From Legionella londiniensis (GTDB taxonomy: Bacteria > Pseudomonadota > Gammaproteobacteria > Legionellales > Legionellaceae), in the NCBI RefSeq assembly GCF_001467825.1, contig NZ_LNYK01000014.1, positions 251,287-315,286 on the forward strand: a stretch of DNA of 64,000 nucleotides, in the 5' to 3' direction. Below the pieces are notes generated by a model, which did no database searches, was not told the DNA's origin, and saw only the letters and a program-made list of their open reading frames with translations. Position numbers and translations under genes: made by a program. Within the stretch, counting starts at the first letter, position 1; every line of letters starts with the position of its first letter. Positions 8,209 to 18,039 of the stretch are shown here, piece by piece.

Positions 8209-9075
8209 ATGATAACTGCTTCAGCAACAACCCATGATGCCCAAGGGTCACTATTTATTGTCGCAACGCCTATCGGCAACCGTGATGACATCAGTTTTCG
8301 TGCTCTGGAAACGTTAAAAAATGTCGATTTAATACTGGCAGAAGATACCCGCCATTCCCGTCCTTTGCTGACAAGCTTTGGGATAACCAAACCCTTAAGC
8401 TCTCTTCATGCGCATAATGAAGCGCAAAAAAGCGAGGCAATCATAGCTGCGCTGCGCTCTGGAAAATCCATAGCCATCATCAGCGATGCAGGTACGCCTT
8501 TAATCAGCGATCCTGGCTTCCCCCTGGTCAGGAAAGCCCGCGAGTTAGGTATTCCGGTTGTGCCCATTCCCGGGCCGTCTGCACTGATTACAGCACTCAG
8601 CGCCGCAGGAGTACCCTGCGATTTATTCACCTTTGCCGGTTTCTTGCCGGCGAAAGAGGCGGCAAGACGGGAGCGTTTATCAACATTGGCAAGCCTTAGC
8701 CATACGCTTGTCTTCTATGAATCAACCCATCGTATTATCGATGCTGTAAGCGATATTGCTGCTGTATTTGGCGAATGTTCCGAATTAGTGCTTGCCAAGG
8801 AATTGACCAAGGCTTTTGAGCGCTTTATCCAGGGCAGCTGCGCTGAGGTTCTTGCCTGGCTTAAAGAAGAGAGCGCTCGCAGCAAAGGCGAATTCGTTTT
8901 AATTCTTCCGCCGCGGAAAGCAGGGGAAGACAAAACAAAAAGTGAAAAGCTTTTGTCGCTCTTGCTTGCTGAATTACCGCTAAAACAGGCGGTAAAACTT
9001 GCCTCTGCAATCAGCGGTTTACCCAAAAATGAGCTTTATCAGAAAGCATTAATATTAAATAAGCAAAGCGGTTGA
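8209..9075 (+). CDS. rsmI: 16S rRNA (cytidine-1402-2'-O)-methyltransferase
   Basis: RsmI, 288 residues, methylates the ribose of C1402 in the decoding centre using S-adenosylmethionine. The tetrapyrrole-methylase fold is shown by GSLFIVATPIGNRDDISFRA, LAEDTRHSRPLL, the AIISDAGTPLISDPG motif and PGPSALITALSAAG. Length is typical. Start ATG 8209 is preceded by a purine-rich AGAGAATAAACG stretch. The 3' end overlaps the convergent downstream gene by 21 bp. Confidence 0.96.
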   Translation: MITASATTHDAQGSLFIVATPIGNRDDISFRALETLKNVDLILAEDTRHSRPLLTSFGITKPLSSLHAHNEAQKSEAIIAALRSGKSIAIISDAGTPLISDPGFPLVRKARELGIPVVPIPGPSALITALSAAGVPCDLFTFAGFLPAKEAARRERLSTLASLSHTLVFYESTHRIIDAVSDIAAVFGECSELVLAKELTKAFERFIQGSCAEVLAWLKEESARSKGEFVLILPPRKAGEDKTKSEKLLSLLLAELPLKQAVKLASAISGLPKNELYQKALILNKQSG

Positions 9076-10539
9076 GCTTTCATCCGCTTCCTGCTTGTCC
9101 TTGCCGAATAATAATTCTTTTGGGGGCAACAAGCCCTTGATGCACTCATAGCCGATAAATAACAGGGTAAGCGCCACCGCTGCCTGCCAGCAGACTGCAA
9201 ATGTTCCCATGATAAGCAAGGGCATGATCGTATTTTTTGCCATGGCCAGGGCAAAATTCAAGCGCGCCTTATGAAGTTCCCCTAAAACGTCCTTGCTGTC
9301 ATCACCAGCGAGTTCCCTATTGCGGTATTGCAGCGATGCCTTGCAATATTGCGCATATTCATTGGACGTCGCATACATGGCAAAAGCCACCACACAAAAA
9401 AAGAAAGAAACGGGGAGGGCCGCCGGGAAAGATAAGAGCATTGCAGCGGAAAAACTGCCCATGAGCAAAGCGGCCGCGGCTATTTCAAAATTGAATTTTG
9501 AAGAGGTAACCTGCCAGTTTAATTCCAGCTCATCAAGTTGCGCCTGAATCCATTTACGCTGATTTTCCTGACCTTCACCCAATTGGCTTAATTCAGCCAG
9601 ATACTGCGCTTTTTTCTCAAGGTAAGCTTGCTCGGCACGATTTTGGCGGATGAGAAGAATGGAAATGTCAAATACCAGGAACGCGATGAGAATTCCATTG
9701 GCCGCAGCTGCAGGAATACGAAAGAAACCTGCGTAATTGGTAACAAGATTGACACAAGCCCAGGTCAAATCAGATAAGCTGTCGAGATCGCGCTTGGAAA
9801 GCTCAGCTTTGAATCGAGCGCTAAAGCCGCTGGTTTCCCTTTCCTTTTTGGAAGCAAACACAGTGTGTTTAAGCAGCATGGCACCATTGATTAAAAACCG
9901 GGCAGCAAACAAGCCGACACTCAAGGCATTTAAAATACCGTTGCCCTGGTTTAAAACCCCGACCATTTTATCTACATCGAGCTTGATTTTGAGCAGATCA
10001 TTGAGCTTATCAATCCATTGCAATTGTTGCGCAGTGAGCAGTAGCTGCTGGATGGTTATCCGCGAAAAAGCAATCTGCAATCTTGTGATATTCATTAACC
10101 CTATCATGCCCCTGATATTTGAGGCATGTTGCGGTAAAGATATTAAATCATTGAGGCTTTCCTCGATATTTTTTTGCAAGCGCTGCCAGTAAGATTCAGA
10201 GACTTTATGCCGCAGTTTTTCATTTTCAAGCCATTCATAAAGCTCGACGCAATATGCTTCATATTGTTTAACTTTGTCTGCTTTATCGTAAGCATCATAA
10301 AATGTTTTCAGGAGCAGCGCGCAATAGTAACAGTACAGGATAAATTCCTTGCTTTTTTGCTGCTCTCTATTAAGGCTTGTAAATAAGTCGTGAAACTCCT
10401 GCTCGATAAGGTGCCGGTTATTCAGCAAAAAATCATAACGGTGCGTTTTTGCATAATCTTCCGCCCCATTTTTTGTTTTTACCTCAGAAAAAAAACGGCT
10501 TTTATCCGCCAAAAAATCGCTGTACCCGGCATAAGGCAT
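9055..10539 (-). CDS. Multi-membrane coiled-coil protein of unknown function
   Basis: With start ATG 10537-10539 (AAGGA located 7 bases upstream; MPYAGYSDFLADKSRFF) the protein has about 494 residues. The first 190 residues are helical and charged. Hydrophobic segments follow around NALSVGLFAARFLING, IPAAAANGILIAFLVFDISI, then a coiled coil (AYLEKKAQYLAELSQLGEG) and a hairpin of two membrane spans (AALLMGSFSAAMLLSFPAAL and FFFCVVAFAMYATS), and a last pair near LLIMGTFAVCWQAAVALTLL. The C-terminus KDKQEADESSTALLI is acidic with terminal hydrophobic residues. I recognise no family. Architecture resembles the 613-residue protein at 49506-51347. A secreted-effector role is possible but unproven. 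Confidence 0.75.
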   Translation of the reverse strand: MPYAGYSDFLADKSRFFSEVKTKNGAEDYAKTHRYDFLLNNRHLIEQEFHDLFTSLNREQQKSKEFILYCYYCALLLKTFYDAYDKADKVKQYEAYCVELYEWLENEKLRHKVSESYWQRLQKNIEESLNDLISLPQHASNIRGMIGLMNITRLQIAFSRITIQQLLLTAQQLQWIDKLNDLLKIKLDVDKMVGVLNQGNGILNALSVGLFAARFLINGAMLLKHTVFASKKERETSGFSARFKAELSKRDLDSLSDLTWACVNLVTNYAGFFRIPAAAANGILIAFLVFDISILLIRQNRAEQAYLEKKAQYLAELSQLGEGQENQRKWIQAQLDELELNWQVTSSKFNFEIAAAALLMGSFSAAMLLSFPAALPVSFFFCVVAFAMYATSNEYAQYCKASLQYRNRELAGDDSKDVLGELHKARLNFALAMAKNTIMPLLIMGTFAVCWQAAVALTLLFIGYECIKGLLPPKELLFGKDKQEADESSTALLI

Positions 10540-10723
10540 GATGGCTTTCCTTATAAAAACTGGACAAAACGTTAAAATTAATAACTTACCTCCAGTTTTG
10601 TACGAATTCAAGCGTTTTTGTATTTATTTTTTTCATCATGCCGGCTTGAAGAAGCACAGGATTAGGGATGGCTTTTCCAGGCGTATTGGCTATTGCTGTG
10701 GAGTTTCCGTTTGACAGGACTGT

Positions 10724-12067
10724 TTACTTCCCGATACAAAAACTTGAAAAAATTTTTCCAAGCAAATCATCTGAAGTGAATTCGCCGGTGATTTCACCGA
10801 GCGCCTGATGCGCAAGGCGCAAATCTTCGGCCAGCAACTCCCCGGCCCGGTACATGATGAGCTGCTGTTCGCCGCAAACAAGGAGCTCCCTTGCCTTATT
10901 CAGGGCTTCAAGATGCCTCCTTCTTGCCAAAAACTGACCTTCTGCGGGTTGATAACCCACAGCTTTTTTAATTTCTGCTTGCAGTAAAGAAACTCCATCA
11001 CCGAATTTGGCAGATAGATATACAGTATTGTTCTCGCTCTTTGGCAAATGACCCAGTTTGTCGATTTTATTCACGATGCGAATGATTGGCACGCCGTCAG
11101 GCAGAGCCTTACGGACTTCCTGATCCAATACCTCCTGATCTTCTGGCATTTGCAGGGCATCGACCACCAGCAACACGCAATCTGCGCGAGCGACTTCCTG
11201 CCAGGCCCTCCTGATGCCTTCCTGCTCCACTTTATCGCAGCTTTGCCGCAAGCCTGCGGTATCGATTAAATGCAAAGGAATATCATCAAAGAGGACAAAT
11301 TCGCGCATGACGTCCCGGGTTGTCCCCTCAATATCAGTGACAATGGCGACTTCCCTGCCGGAGAGGCGGTTAATCAGGGTTGATTTGCCGACATTGGGCC
11401 TGCCGGCAATGACTACAGACAACCCTTCGCGCAACATAGCCCCCTGATTGGCAGAACCCAAGAGGGAATCAAGCTCATTAAGAATTTGCCTCAATTGCGC
11501 CGCCACATGCCCATCACTTAGAAAATCAATCTCTTCTTCAGGAAAATCAATAGCGGCCTCGACATAAAGACGCAATTGAATCAATTGCTCATTGAGCGCA
11601 TTGATTTTTTTTGAAAACTCTCCCTGCAGCGAGCGAACAGCCAGACGGGCGGCACTTTCTGAACTGGCATGGATTAAATCGGCAATGGCTTCGGCCTGGG
11701 TCAGATCAATTTTATCATTTAAAAAAGCGCGCTCTGAGAACTCTCCAGGTCTTGCAATGCGAGCTCCCAGAGAAATGCATTCCTTCAATAACCAATCCAA
11801 AACAATTGGAGAACCATGGGTTTGCAATTCAACAATATCCTCGCCAGTAAACGAGTGGGGAGCCTTGAAATAGAGCACCAAACCTGTATCAATCAATTCC
11901 GAAGCTGCGCTTTTGAACGAGCAGAAATGAGCGTATCTTGGCTTTAATTCGGTCTGTGCGCTTATGGTTAATCCTATCCCATAGGCATTAGGACCGGAGA
12001 GACGAAGAATTCCAACCCCGCCTCTTCCGGGGGGAGTAGCAATTGCTGCTATGGTGTCCTTCGACAT
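10724..12067 (-). CDS. mnmE: tRNA modification GTPase MnmE
   Basis: MnmE (TrmE), 447 residues, works with MnmG to add carboxymethylaminomethyl groups to U34 of certain tRNAs. Visible are the N-terminal formyl-THF-binding domain ([21 protein letters not shown]), the G domain with [29 protein letters not shown] and NKID, and the invariant C-terminal FCIGK with the functional Cys. The codon before ATG 12067 is TTG; GAGG 7 bases upstream of the ATG favours 12067. It lies downstream of yidC in the classical rpmH-rnpA-yidD-yidC-mnmE order. Confidence 0.97.
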   Translation of the reverse strand: MSKDTIAAIATPPGRGGVGILRLSGPNAYGIGLTISAQTELKPRYAHFCSFKSAASELIDTGLVLYFKAPHSFTGEDIVELQTHGSPIVLDWLLKECISLGARIARPGEFSERAFLNDKIDLTQAEAIADLIHASSESAARLAVRSLQGEFSKKINALNEQLIQLRLYVEAAIDFPEEEIDFLSDGHVAAQLRQILNELDSLLGSANQGAMLREGLSVVIAGRPNVGKSTLINRLSGREVAIVTDIEGTTRDVMREFVLFDDIPLHLIDTAGLRQSCDKVEQEGIRRAWQEVARADCVLLVVDALQMPEDQEVLDQEVRKALPDGVPIIRIVNKIDKLGHLPKSENNTVYLSAKFGDGVSLLQAEIKKAVGYQPAEGQFLARRRHLEALNKARELLVCGEQQLIMYRAGELLAEDLRLAHQALGEITGEFTSDDLLGKIFSSFCIGK

Positions 12068-12103
12068 CAAGCTACCTCAAAAAAACATGACTATCTAGCG
12101 CAG

Positions 12104-12131
12104 CCCGGACTGGATAAAGTCCTAATCCGGG
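12104..12131. repeat. REP-like palindrome between yidC and mnmE
   Basis: CCCGGA (12104-12109) and TCCGGG (12126-12131) are inverted repeats, with an inner GGAC/GTCC pair and the flank TAGCGCAG. It belongs to the same family as the palindromes at 1979-2004 and 2023-2048. On the minus-strand transcript it would form a stem-loop between yidC and mnmE, and might reduce or uncouple mnmE expression; no T tract follows the mnmE side. Confidence 0.65.
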
Positions 12132-12140
12132 ATTTCTTGT

Positions 12141-13829
12141 CTACTTGGCCGGAGCTAATTTTTTAACCGGCTTATCATCGCTGTACTTACGGGTGATATA
12201 CCACTGTTGTAATATAGACAACGTATTGTTCACAATCCAGTAAAGCACGAGGCCTGCCGGGAAACTCCAGAACAATGCAGTAAACAGGATGGGTAAAAAC
12301 ATCATGACTTTTGCCTGGGTAGGATCAGGCGGCGCTGGGTTCAATTTTTGCTGAATCAGCATCGTCGCCCCCATAATGATTGGCAACACGTGATAAGGAT
12401 CAGCTGATGCCAGATCATTGATCCACAGAATAAATGGAGCCTGACGTAATTCAACGCTTTCCAGCAATACCCAGTACAAGGCAATAAACACCGGAATCTG
12501 AATCAGGATAGGCAGGCACCCGCCCAGAGGGTTTACCTTTTCTTTACGGTATAACTCCATGGTTGCCTGGCTCATTTTAGCCTTATCGTCTCCATAACGT
12601 TCACGCAATTCCTGCAACTTGGGTTGCAGTTTTCGCATGGCAGCCATGGACTTGTAACTGGTGGCAGACAAACGGTAAAAGGCGAGCTTAATCAATACCG
12701 TCACCAGCACGATAGACCAACCCCAATTGCCGACCAGGGAATGAATGGCTTTCATCAACGAAAAGAGCAGCGATGACAAAAACCAAAGCCAGCCGTAATC
12801 CACAGTCAAATCAAGCCCGGGTGCGATGGATTGAAGAACGCTTGTAATTTCGGGCCCTACATAAAGCCTTGAGCCGACCACTTCCTTTTTTTCTGGCATA
12901 ACCCTGATGGGTTGACTGACCGCGCCAATGGTATAGGTGCCATCAAAAGTACGGGTGTAAAACCGGTTCTTGCTTTCGGCAGGCGGAACCCACGCGCTTA
13001 GGAAATAATGTTGCTGCATCGCAACCCAGCCGCCGTTTGCCTGTACGTCCAGGTTAGCTTTTTGCATATTTTGAAAAGAAACTTTTTGATAGCGGTGCTG
13101 CCCGGGATTAGAATAAGAAGCGCCGGTATAAGAGCCGATGTGGAATATGCTTGATTTGTCTTCAGCCGGAGAACTGCGCAACAACTGAGTATTCAAGTAA
13201 CCAACCCAGGGTTTTTCGCCGGTATTGGTCAATTCATACCGCATTTCAATAAGATAACTGCCCTCAGTGAAGATAAATTCTTTTTTTGCCCGCAACCCTT
13301 CGGGACTGTCCCCTTCAAGAGTCACAACAAGCTTCTTTTGGCCAGGTTCCAATTGATAGCTTTGCATTCTGCTTTGAAAATGGAAATCCACATTGGAAAT
13401 GGCTTGATCCTTCACCGTAAACAGGCTGCTGTTGGCCACATAACGCTCCCCTCTTTTATTCTGAAGAAGAGCAAAAGGTTTATCCTTTTGTTCCACACTG
13501 ACAGGATAATCAAGCAACAGGGCTGAAACGATATCCCCATGCTCTGTATCGATTTTGAGTTTTAATACATCGGTCTCAACCGAAATGAGATTATCGGCCT
13601 TTTCTGCGGCAATTTCTTTATCGTTTGCATACTGGGGCTGCTCATTTACCGTCTCTTCGGCAGGAATGCCATGCCCAGCAACAGGAGGAAGGAGCCTTTC
13701 CTTATCAGCCGTGATTGCGGCATCGTGGACAGGTACGGATGGAACCTGATAATCTCTTTGCCAAGCAGTCCACAAAGAATACAAAACCAGCGCCAATGCG
13801 CCATATAAAATCACTCGTCGAATATCCAT
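12141..13829 (-). CDS. yidC: Membrane protein insertase YidC
   Basis: YidC, 562 residues, inserts and folds inner-membrane proteins alone or with SecYEG. It has an N-terminal anchor ([18 protein letters not shown]), a large periplasmic beta-domain (about 60-340), and five core spans beginning [20 protein letters not shown]. The conserved [40 protein letters not shown] and the C-terminal [19 protein letters not shown] are all present. It overlaps the yidD stop by one base, so it is coupled to rnpA-yidD. Confidence 0.97.
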   Translation of the reverse strand: MDIRRVILYGALALVLYSLWTAWQRDYQVPSVPVHDAAITADKERLLPPVAGHGIPAEETVNEQPQYANDKEIAAEKADNLISVETDVLKLKIDTEHGDIVSALLLDYPVSVEQKDKPFALLQNKRGERYVANSSLFTVKDQAISNVDFHFQSRMQSYQLEPGQKKLVVTLEGDSPEGLRAKKEFIFTEGSYLIEMRYELTNTGEKPWVGYLNTQLLRSSPAEDKSSIFHIGSYTGASYSNPGQHRYQKVSFQNMQKANLDVQANGGWVAMQQHYFLSAWVPPAESKNRFYTRTFDGTYTIGAVSQPIRVMPEKKEVVGSRLYVGPEITSVLQSIAPGLDLTVDYGWLWFLSSLLFSLMKAIHSLVGNWGWSIVLVTVLIKLAFYRLSATSYKSMAAMRKLQPKLQELRERYGDDKAKMSQATMELYRKEKVNPLGGCLPILIQIPVFIALYWVLLESVELRQAPFILWINDLASADPYHVLPIIMGATMLIQQKLNPAPPDPTQAKVMMFLPILFTALFWSFPAGLVLYWIVNNTLSILQQWYITRKYSDDKPVKKLAPAK

Positions 13830-14059
13830 TAAAATTTCTCTTTTTTCTCAGGTAGCACAGGATCATAGCCGCCAGCAGCCCAGGGATGGCAACGCAGGAT
13901 GCGGCAACATCCCAGCCATAGCCCTTTAACGGCACCGTGCTGCTGGATAGCATAAAGAGTATATTGCGAGCAGCTTGGATAATAGCGGCAGCAAGGTTTA
14001 AGCAATGGGCTCAGCAATAGCTGGTAAAGCCTGATGGGAATGGAGACTATTTTTTGCAT
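13829..14059 (-). CDS. yidD: Membrane protein insertion efficiency factor YidD
   Basis: Small basic YidD protein. Starting at ATG 14059 it has 76 residues, [20 protein letters not shown], followed by the family signature [20 protein letters not shown] and GGYDPV near the C-terminus. An upstream ATG at 14080 would add seven residues; neither has a clear ribosome site because both lie within the end of rnpA, suggesting translational coupling. It probably helps YidC-dependent insertion, judging from its fixed position between rnpA and yidC. Confidence 0.93.
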   Translation of the reverse strand: MQKIVSIPIRLYQLLLSPLLKPCCRYYPSCSQYTLYAIQQHGAVKGLWLGCCRILRCHPWAAGGYDPVLPEKKEKF

Positions 14060-14391
14060 AGCGTTGCTAACTTGTCCCATGCTTTGCTCAATTTAGTTAT
14101 TGTCAATGAATTTGGCAGATTGGCAACCCCTTGCCTACCAAGCACGATTACATCAATTGCTGGCAGTTCTTTAGTCCGGAAAGTTTCGCGTAAGAGACGC
14201 TTAATTCGATTGCGATCATGTGCTTTAGCGATGTTTTTTTTTGACAATGCCAAACCCAAGCGGGCATGACCTACTGAATTACAGCGATACAGAAAGATAA
14301 ATTCTGCAGTCACCAGCTTTTTTGCTTGCTGAAAAACATGATCATAATCGCTTTTTTTCAGCAAGCGCCGCGATTTATCAAAGCAGTCCAC
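14047..14391 (-). CDS. rnpA: Ribonuclease P protein component
   Basis: RnpA, 114 residues, the basic protein subunit that helps the catalytic RNA cleave 5' leaders from tRNA precursors. The RNR signature [20 protein letters not shown] is clear, as is [10 protein letters not shown]. The start is GTG at 14389-14391, immediately next to the rpmH stop, with no intergenic base; the two share one transcript. Its 3' end overlaps the yidD start. Confidence 0.95.
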   Translation of the reverse strand: MDCFDKSRRLLKKSDYDHVFQQAKKLVTAEFIFLYRCNSVGHARLGLALSKKNIAKAHDRNRIKRLLRETFRTKELPAIDVIVLGRQGVANLPNSLTITKLSKAWDKLATLCKK

Positions 14392-14526
14392 TTATGCTGA
14401 TAAACGTTTACGGCCCTTGGCACGGCGACGCTTTAAAACCAGGCGGCCACCTTTTGTTGCCATACGAGCGCGAAACCCATGATCGCGCTTACGCTTCAAA
14501 TTACTGGGTTGGAAAGTACGTTTCAT
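14392..14526 (-). CDS. rpmH: 50S ribosomal protein L34
   Basis: A 44-codon frame reading [20 protein letters not shown], then [20 protein letters not shown] and ending RLSA is an unmistakable L34. It is extremely basic. It is the first gene of the rpmH-rnpA-yidD-yidC-mnmE cluster, transcribed away from oriC, the conserved arrangement in gammaproteobacteria. Confidence 0.98.
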   Translation of the reverse strand: MKRTFQPSNLKRKRDHGFRARMATKGGRLVLKRRRAKGRKRLSA

Positions 14527-14689
14527 AATGAACCTGTAATTAATATTTCAAGGCTCGCAATGATAGATAACTTTATAATTTCTGTCAAATATTGGATCAC
14601 ATCCCAAAACAGGCGGATGGCAAGCAAGATAAGGCTGCCTGGAATAACTCAATTATTCACACCGTTACTATTAATACTAGATTCATTTT

Positions 14690-15300
14690 TTTAATTTTTT
14701 TTTATTATTAGTAAATGAGTTTCTGTGGATAAATATAAAAAAGAATTAAAATACAATAACTTATATGATTTTAATTTTGTTTAAAGTCATTGGTTTTAAC
14801 TCGTTTGATTCGGTGGATAACTATAGAGGAATGCCTCTTTATTTGATTTATACACTGATTATCATCCCGTTAGATCTGCCGTTACCCACAAAACAGGGTT
14901 AATGCATATAGTTAACCAACGAATATCTTATTGTTTTTTTTCCGGCTGAGCCGAATGGATCCATTCAAGTTCGGGCGCTCAACTCGCGTCATGAGCAATC
15001 TGATGCTATATCCAGTCGCTTCCAGGAGAAAAGTTGGAATGCAATAAAAATAAATTATTTAACTTTATATACCTATGTTTATTATTAACAAACGATTATT
15101 TGTGGGTAATTAAAAAAAACATATTTAAAAACATCAGGATAAATTTTTTATTTTTTGTTTGTATCTGGTGGTTTTAAAGCATTTTAACCTCTTGATAAGT
15201 TCAGGATGCTGGTTTCAATTCTGGTTATTCATCCTTGCGTTAAGGGTTTATTGACCTGTTATACTCTTTATTGCTGTGGATATCTCTACGTTTCTTTGGC
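14690..15300. other. Probable chromosomal replication origin (oriC)
   Basis: The 1,044-bp gap between rpmH and dnaA (14527-15570) contains no gene. It is AT-rich with long T and A runs (14686-14770 and 15050-15165) suited to duplex unwinding. DnaA-box matches are 14724-14732 (perfect TGTGGATAA), 14812-14820, 14848-14856 (TTATACACT), 14882-14890 (TTACCCACA), 15101-15109 (TGTGGGTAA) and 15275-15283, each of the last five with one mismatch to TTATCCACA or TTATNCACA. Position between divergent rpmH and dnaA is the standard oriC location. A 14-bp perfect palindrome GAATGGATCCATTC lies at 14953-14966. The exact limits are a guess. Confidence 0.85.
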
Positions 15301-15570
15301 AAACTTGGCTATAATCGCGTGTTACCGGTAAGTATGTCTCCTTTGACATGGATTATATTGATCTTTAATGTCACATATTGTTTTTAAATCAATCGTTGTC
15401 TTTTTTCTTGCTGCCAGGGCAGGTTCAATGGCACTATTTACTGTGAAGATGAGTTGTCATATTTTATTTTTTCGGCATTTAAGCATTGCCCGGAGTAATG
15501 ATTTGTCAGCAGTTATCTTGTCTATATGAGATTGTTGGCCTTTTGCTGATGGATTTTTGAGGAGTTATTT

Positions 15571-16923
15571 GTGTCTGCGAACATTTGGCAGAGGTGTTTA
15601 GAACATTTACAAGAAGAATATCCTGCCCAGCAGTTTAATACCTGGTTGCGGCCTTTGCAATGTGAGATAGAAGAGAGCACTTTGGTGCTTTTGGCCCCTA
15701 ATCGTTTTGTGATTGACTGGGTAAAAAAACATTTTTATGAGCGTATTAAAGAATTGGTGGGCCAATTAAGTTCTGATGCCATAAAACTGGTGAGCATTGA
15801 GATAGGCAGTAAAATGATAAAGCCCATCGTTGTTGATGAGCAATCAGCAAAAAGCGCGCCATCTGTTAAACCTTCGCCCAAAAAAAGTGCTGATCATTAT
15901 AAAAACACCTACTTAAATAAAAAATTTGTTTTCGACAGTTTTGTTGTTGGCAATTCGAACCAGCTGGCGCAGTCTGCCGCTGAAGCCGTGGCCGAACGTC
16001 CGGGGGATGCTTACAATCCTTTATTTATTTATGGAGGCGTAGGCCTTGGCAAAACCCATTTGATGCATGCAATCGGCAATGCTATTTTAAAGAACAATCC
16101 TGAAGCCAAAGTGCTCTATTTACATTCTGAACGGTTTGTTGCGGATATGGTCAAAGCATTGCAAACCAATGCCATAAATGAATTCAAGCGCTTTTATCGT
16201 TCCCTGAATGCCCTGTTGATTGATGATATTCAGTTTTTTGCGGGCAAAGATCGTTCCCAGGAAGAATTTTTCCACACCTTCAATGCGTTGCTTGAAGGCC
16301 AACAGCAGATCATCTTAACGAGCGATCGTTATCCTAAGGAAATCGAGGGGGTGGAAGAGCGGCTTAAATCAAGGTTTGGCTGGGGGTTAACTGTTGCTGT
16401 GGAACCGCCAGAACTTGAAACACGCGTCGCCATTTTAATCAGCAAGGCTGAGCAGGCCAATATTGATTTGCCTTATGAGGTGGCTTTCTTTATTGCCAAG
16501 CGCATCCGTTCCAATGTCCGCGAGCTGGAAGGCGCATTGCGTCGGGTTATTGCCAATGCTCATTTTACAGGCAAGCCAATCACCATCGAGTTTGTGAATG
16601 AGGCGTTGCGTGATTTGTTAGCTCTCCAGGATAAACTGGTTACCATTGAAAATATTCAAAAGACCGTAGCTGAATATTATAAGGTCAAGGTGGCTGATAT
16701 TTTATCCAAGCGGCGCAGCCGTTCCATTGCCCGGCCTCGGCAAATGGCAATGACCCTTGCGAAAGAGCTGACCAATCATAGTTTGCCCGAGATTGGCGAT
16801 CATTTTGGCGGGCGTGATCATACCACGGTTATCCATGCGTGCCGGAAGGTGAAGGAGTTGGTGCAGGAAGGTGGAGATTTTGCTGAAGATTATAAAAACT
16901 TGTTGCGCACCCTTTCCTCATAA
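15571..16923 (+). CDS. dnaA: Chromosomal replication initiator protein DnaA
   Basis: DnaA, 450 residues, binds oriC boxes and melts the duplex. Domain I starts [20 protein letters not shown]; the linker is about 85-115; the AAA+ domain has the Walker [17 protein letters not shown] and Walker [13 protein letters not shown]; the C-terminal DNA-binding helix contains [14 protein letters not shown]. The start is GTG 15571 after GAGGAG at 15559-15564. Possible DnaA boxes in the upstream region would permit autoregulation. It begins the dnaA-dnaN-recF-gyrB series. Confidence 0.98.
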   Translation: MSANIWQRCLEHLQEEYPAQQFNTWLRPLQCEIEESTLVLLAPNRFVIDWVKKHFYERIKELVGQLSSDAIKLVSIEIGSKMIKPIVVDEQSAKSAPSVKPSPKKSADHYKNTYLNKKFVFDSFVVGNSNQLAQSAAEAVAERPGDAYNPLFIYGGVGLGKTHLMHAIGNAILKNNPEAKVLYLHSERFVADMVKALQTNAINEFKRFYRSLNALLIDDIQFFAGKDRSQEEFFHTFNALLEGQQQIILTSDRYPKEIEGVEERLKSRFGWGLTVAVEPPELETRVAILISKAEQANIDLPYEVAFFIAKRIRSNVRELEGALRRVIANAHFTGKPITIEFVNEALRDLLALQDKLVTIENIQKTVAEYYKVKVADILSKRRSRSIARPRQMAMTLAKELTNHSLPEIGDHFGGRDHTTVIHACRKVKELVQEGGDFAEDYKNLLRTLSS

Positions 16924-16935
16924 CGAGATTTTGCC

Positions 16936-18039
16936 ATGTTTGAATTAAGCATCCATAAACAACATTTGCTTACTCCTTTGCTGACGGTTGCAGGCGCTGT
17001 GGATAAAAAGCAGTCTCTGGCAATTTTATCGAATATGTTACTCAAGATGAGCGGAGACCAGCTGCTGTTAACCGCGACGGATTTGGAAATTGAGATGACA
17101 GCCCGGGTGCCTTGTACCGGCGAAGGTACAGGATCCATCACAGTTCCAGCCAAAAAATTTGTGGACATTATCCGTTCCCTGGACGATGATGCTGTTCCGA
17201 CCATAGCCTGCCATCAGGATGAAGTGTTTATCAAGCAGGCGCGCAGCCGTTTTAAGCTGGCTTCTTTGCCTGCAGCGAATTACCCAAATAGCGAAGATGA
17301 AGTGAGTGACGTTGAGTTTACCCTGCCGCGAGCCTCGCTCATGCATTTGCTGCAGTCGACTCATTTTGCTACATCGCAGCAGGATGTGCGGGTTTTTTTG
17401 AATGGATTGCTATTGGAGCTGGATGCGCAAACCATCACGGCAGTCGGTACTGACGGGCATCGTATGGCCATCAGCCGTATACCCTGCGAGGCTTTCGGCC
17501 AGCATCTGAGGCTCCTTCTGCCTCGCAAAGGCGTACAGGAAGTTTTACGCCTGCTGAGCAATATCAGCGATGAACAAATTGGCATTGCCACCGGCAGGAA
17601 TCATTTTAAGCTCATCACCAATCAATATACCTTTTTATCCAAGTTAATAGAGGCGCGTTTTCCCGCTTACAACAAGGCTATTCCGCGTCATCAGGACAAA
17701 CAGGTGGTTATTGAGCGTGATTTATTAAGGCGCGCCCTCTCTCGTATTATTATTTTGGCCAATGAAAAGTCCAAAGCTGTGTTGCTGCATATGCACGAAG
17801 GCCAGCTGACATTAGTCGCCAATAATCAGGAACAGGAAGAGGCGGTTGAAATGCTTGAAGCCAAAACAGAGGGCGATGAGCTTAAAATCGGCGTTAATGC
17901 AGGTTACCTGTTGGACGTTCTAAATCATTTAGACAGTGGTTTGTTGCGCCTTTCCATGCTGAATGCTGACAGCAGTATTTTGGTTGAATCTCTCGACGAT
18001 GATCAATATCAATATATTATCATGCCTATGAAAATATGA
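16936..18039 (+). CDS. dnaN: DNA polymerase III beta sliding clamp
   Basis: Beta clamp, 367 residues in three similar domains, which tethers polymerase III to DNA as a dimeric ring. Recognisable motifs are HLLTPLLTVAGAVDKKQSLA at the N-terminus, AVGTDGHRMAISR in the middle domain and the C-terminal YIIMPMKI (the canonical end is MPMR-like). It starts 12 bp after dnaA and overlaps recF by 4 bp. Confidence 0.98.
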   Translation: MFELSIHKQHLLTPLLTVAGAVDKKQSLAILSNMLLKMSGDQLLLTATDLEIEMTARVPCTGEGTGSITVPAKKFVDIIRSLDDDAVPTIACHQDEVFIKQARSRFKLASLPAANYPNSEDEVSDVEFTLPRASLMHLLQSTHFATSQQDVRVFLNGLLLELDAQTITAVGTDGHRMAISRIPCEAFGQHLRLLLPRKGVQEVLRLLSNISDEQIGIATGRNHFKLITNQYTFLSKLIEARFPAYNKAIPRHQDKQVVIERDLLRRALSRIIILANEKSKAVLLHMHEGQLTLVANNQEQEEAVEMLEAKTEGDELKIGVNAGYLLDVLNHLDSGLLRLSMLNADSSILVESLDDDQYQYIIMPMKI

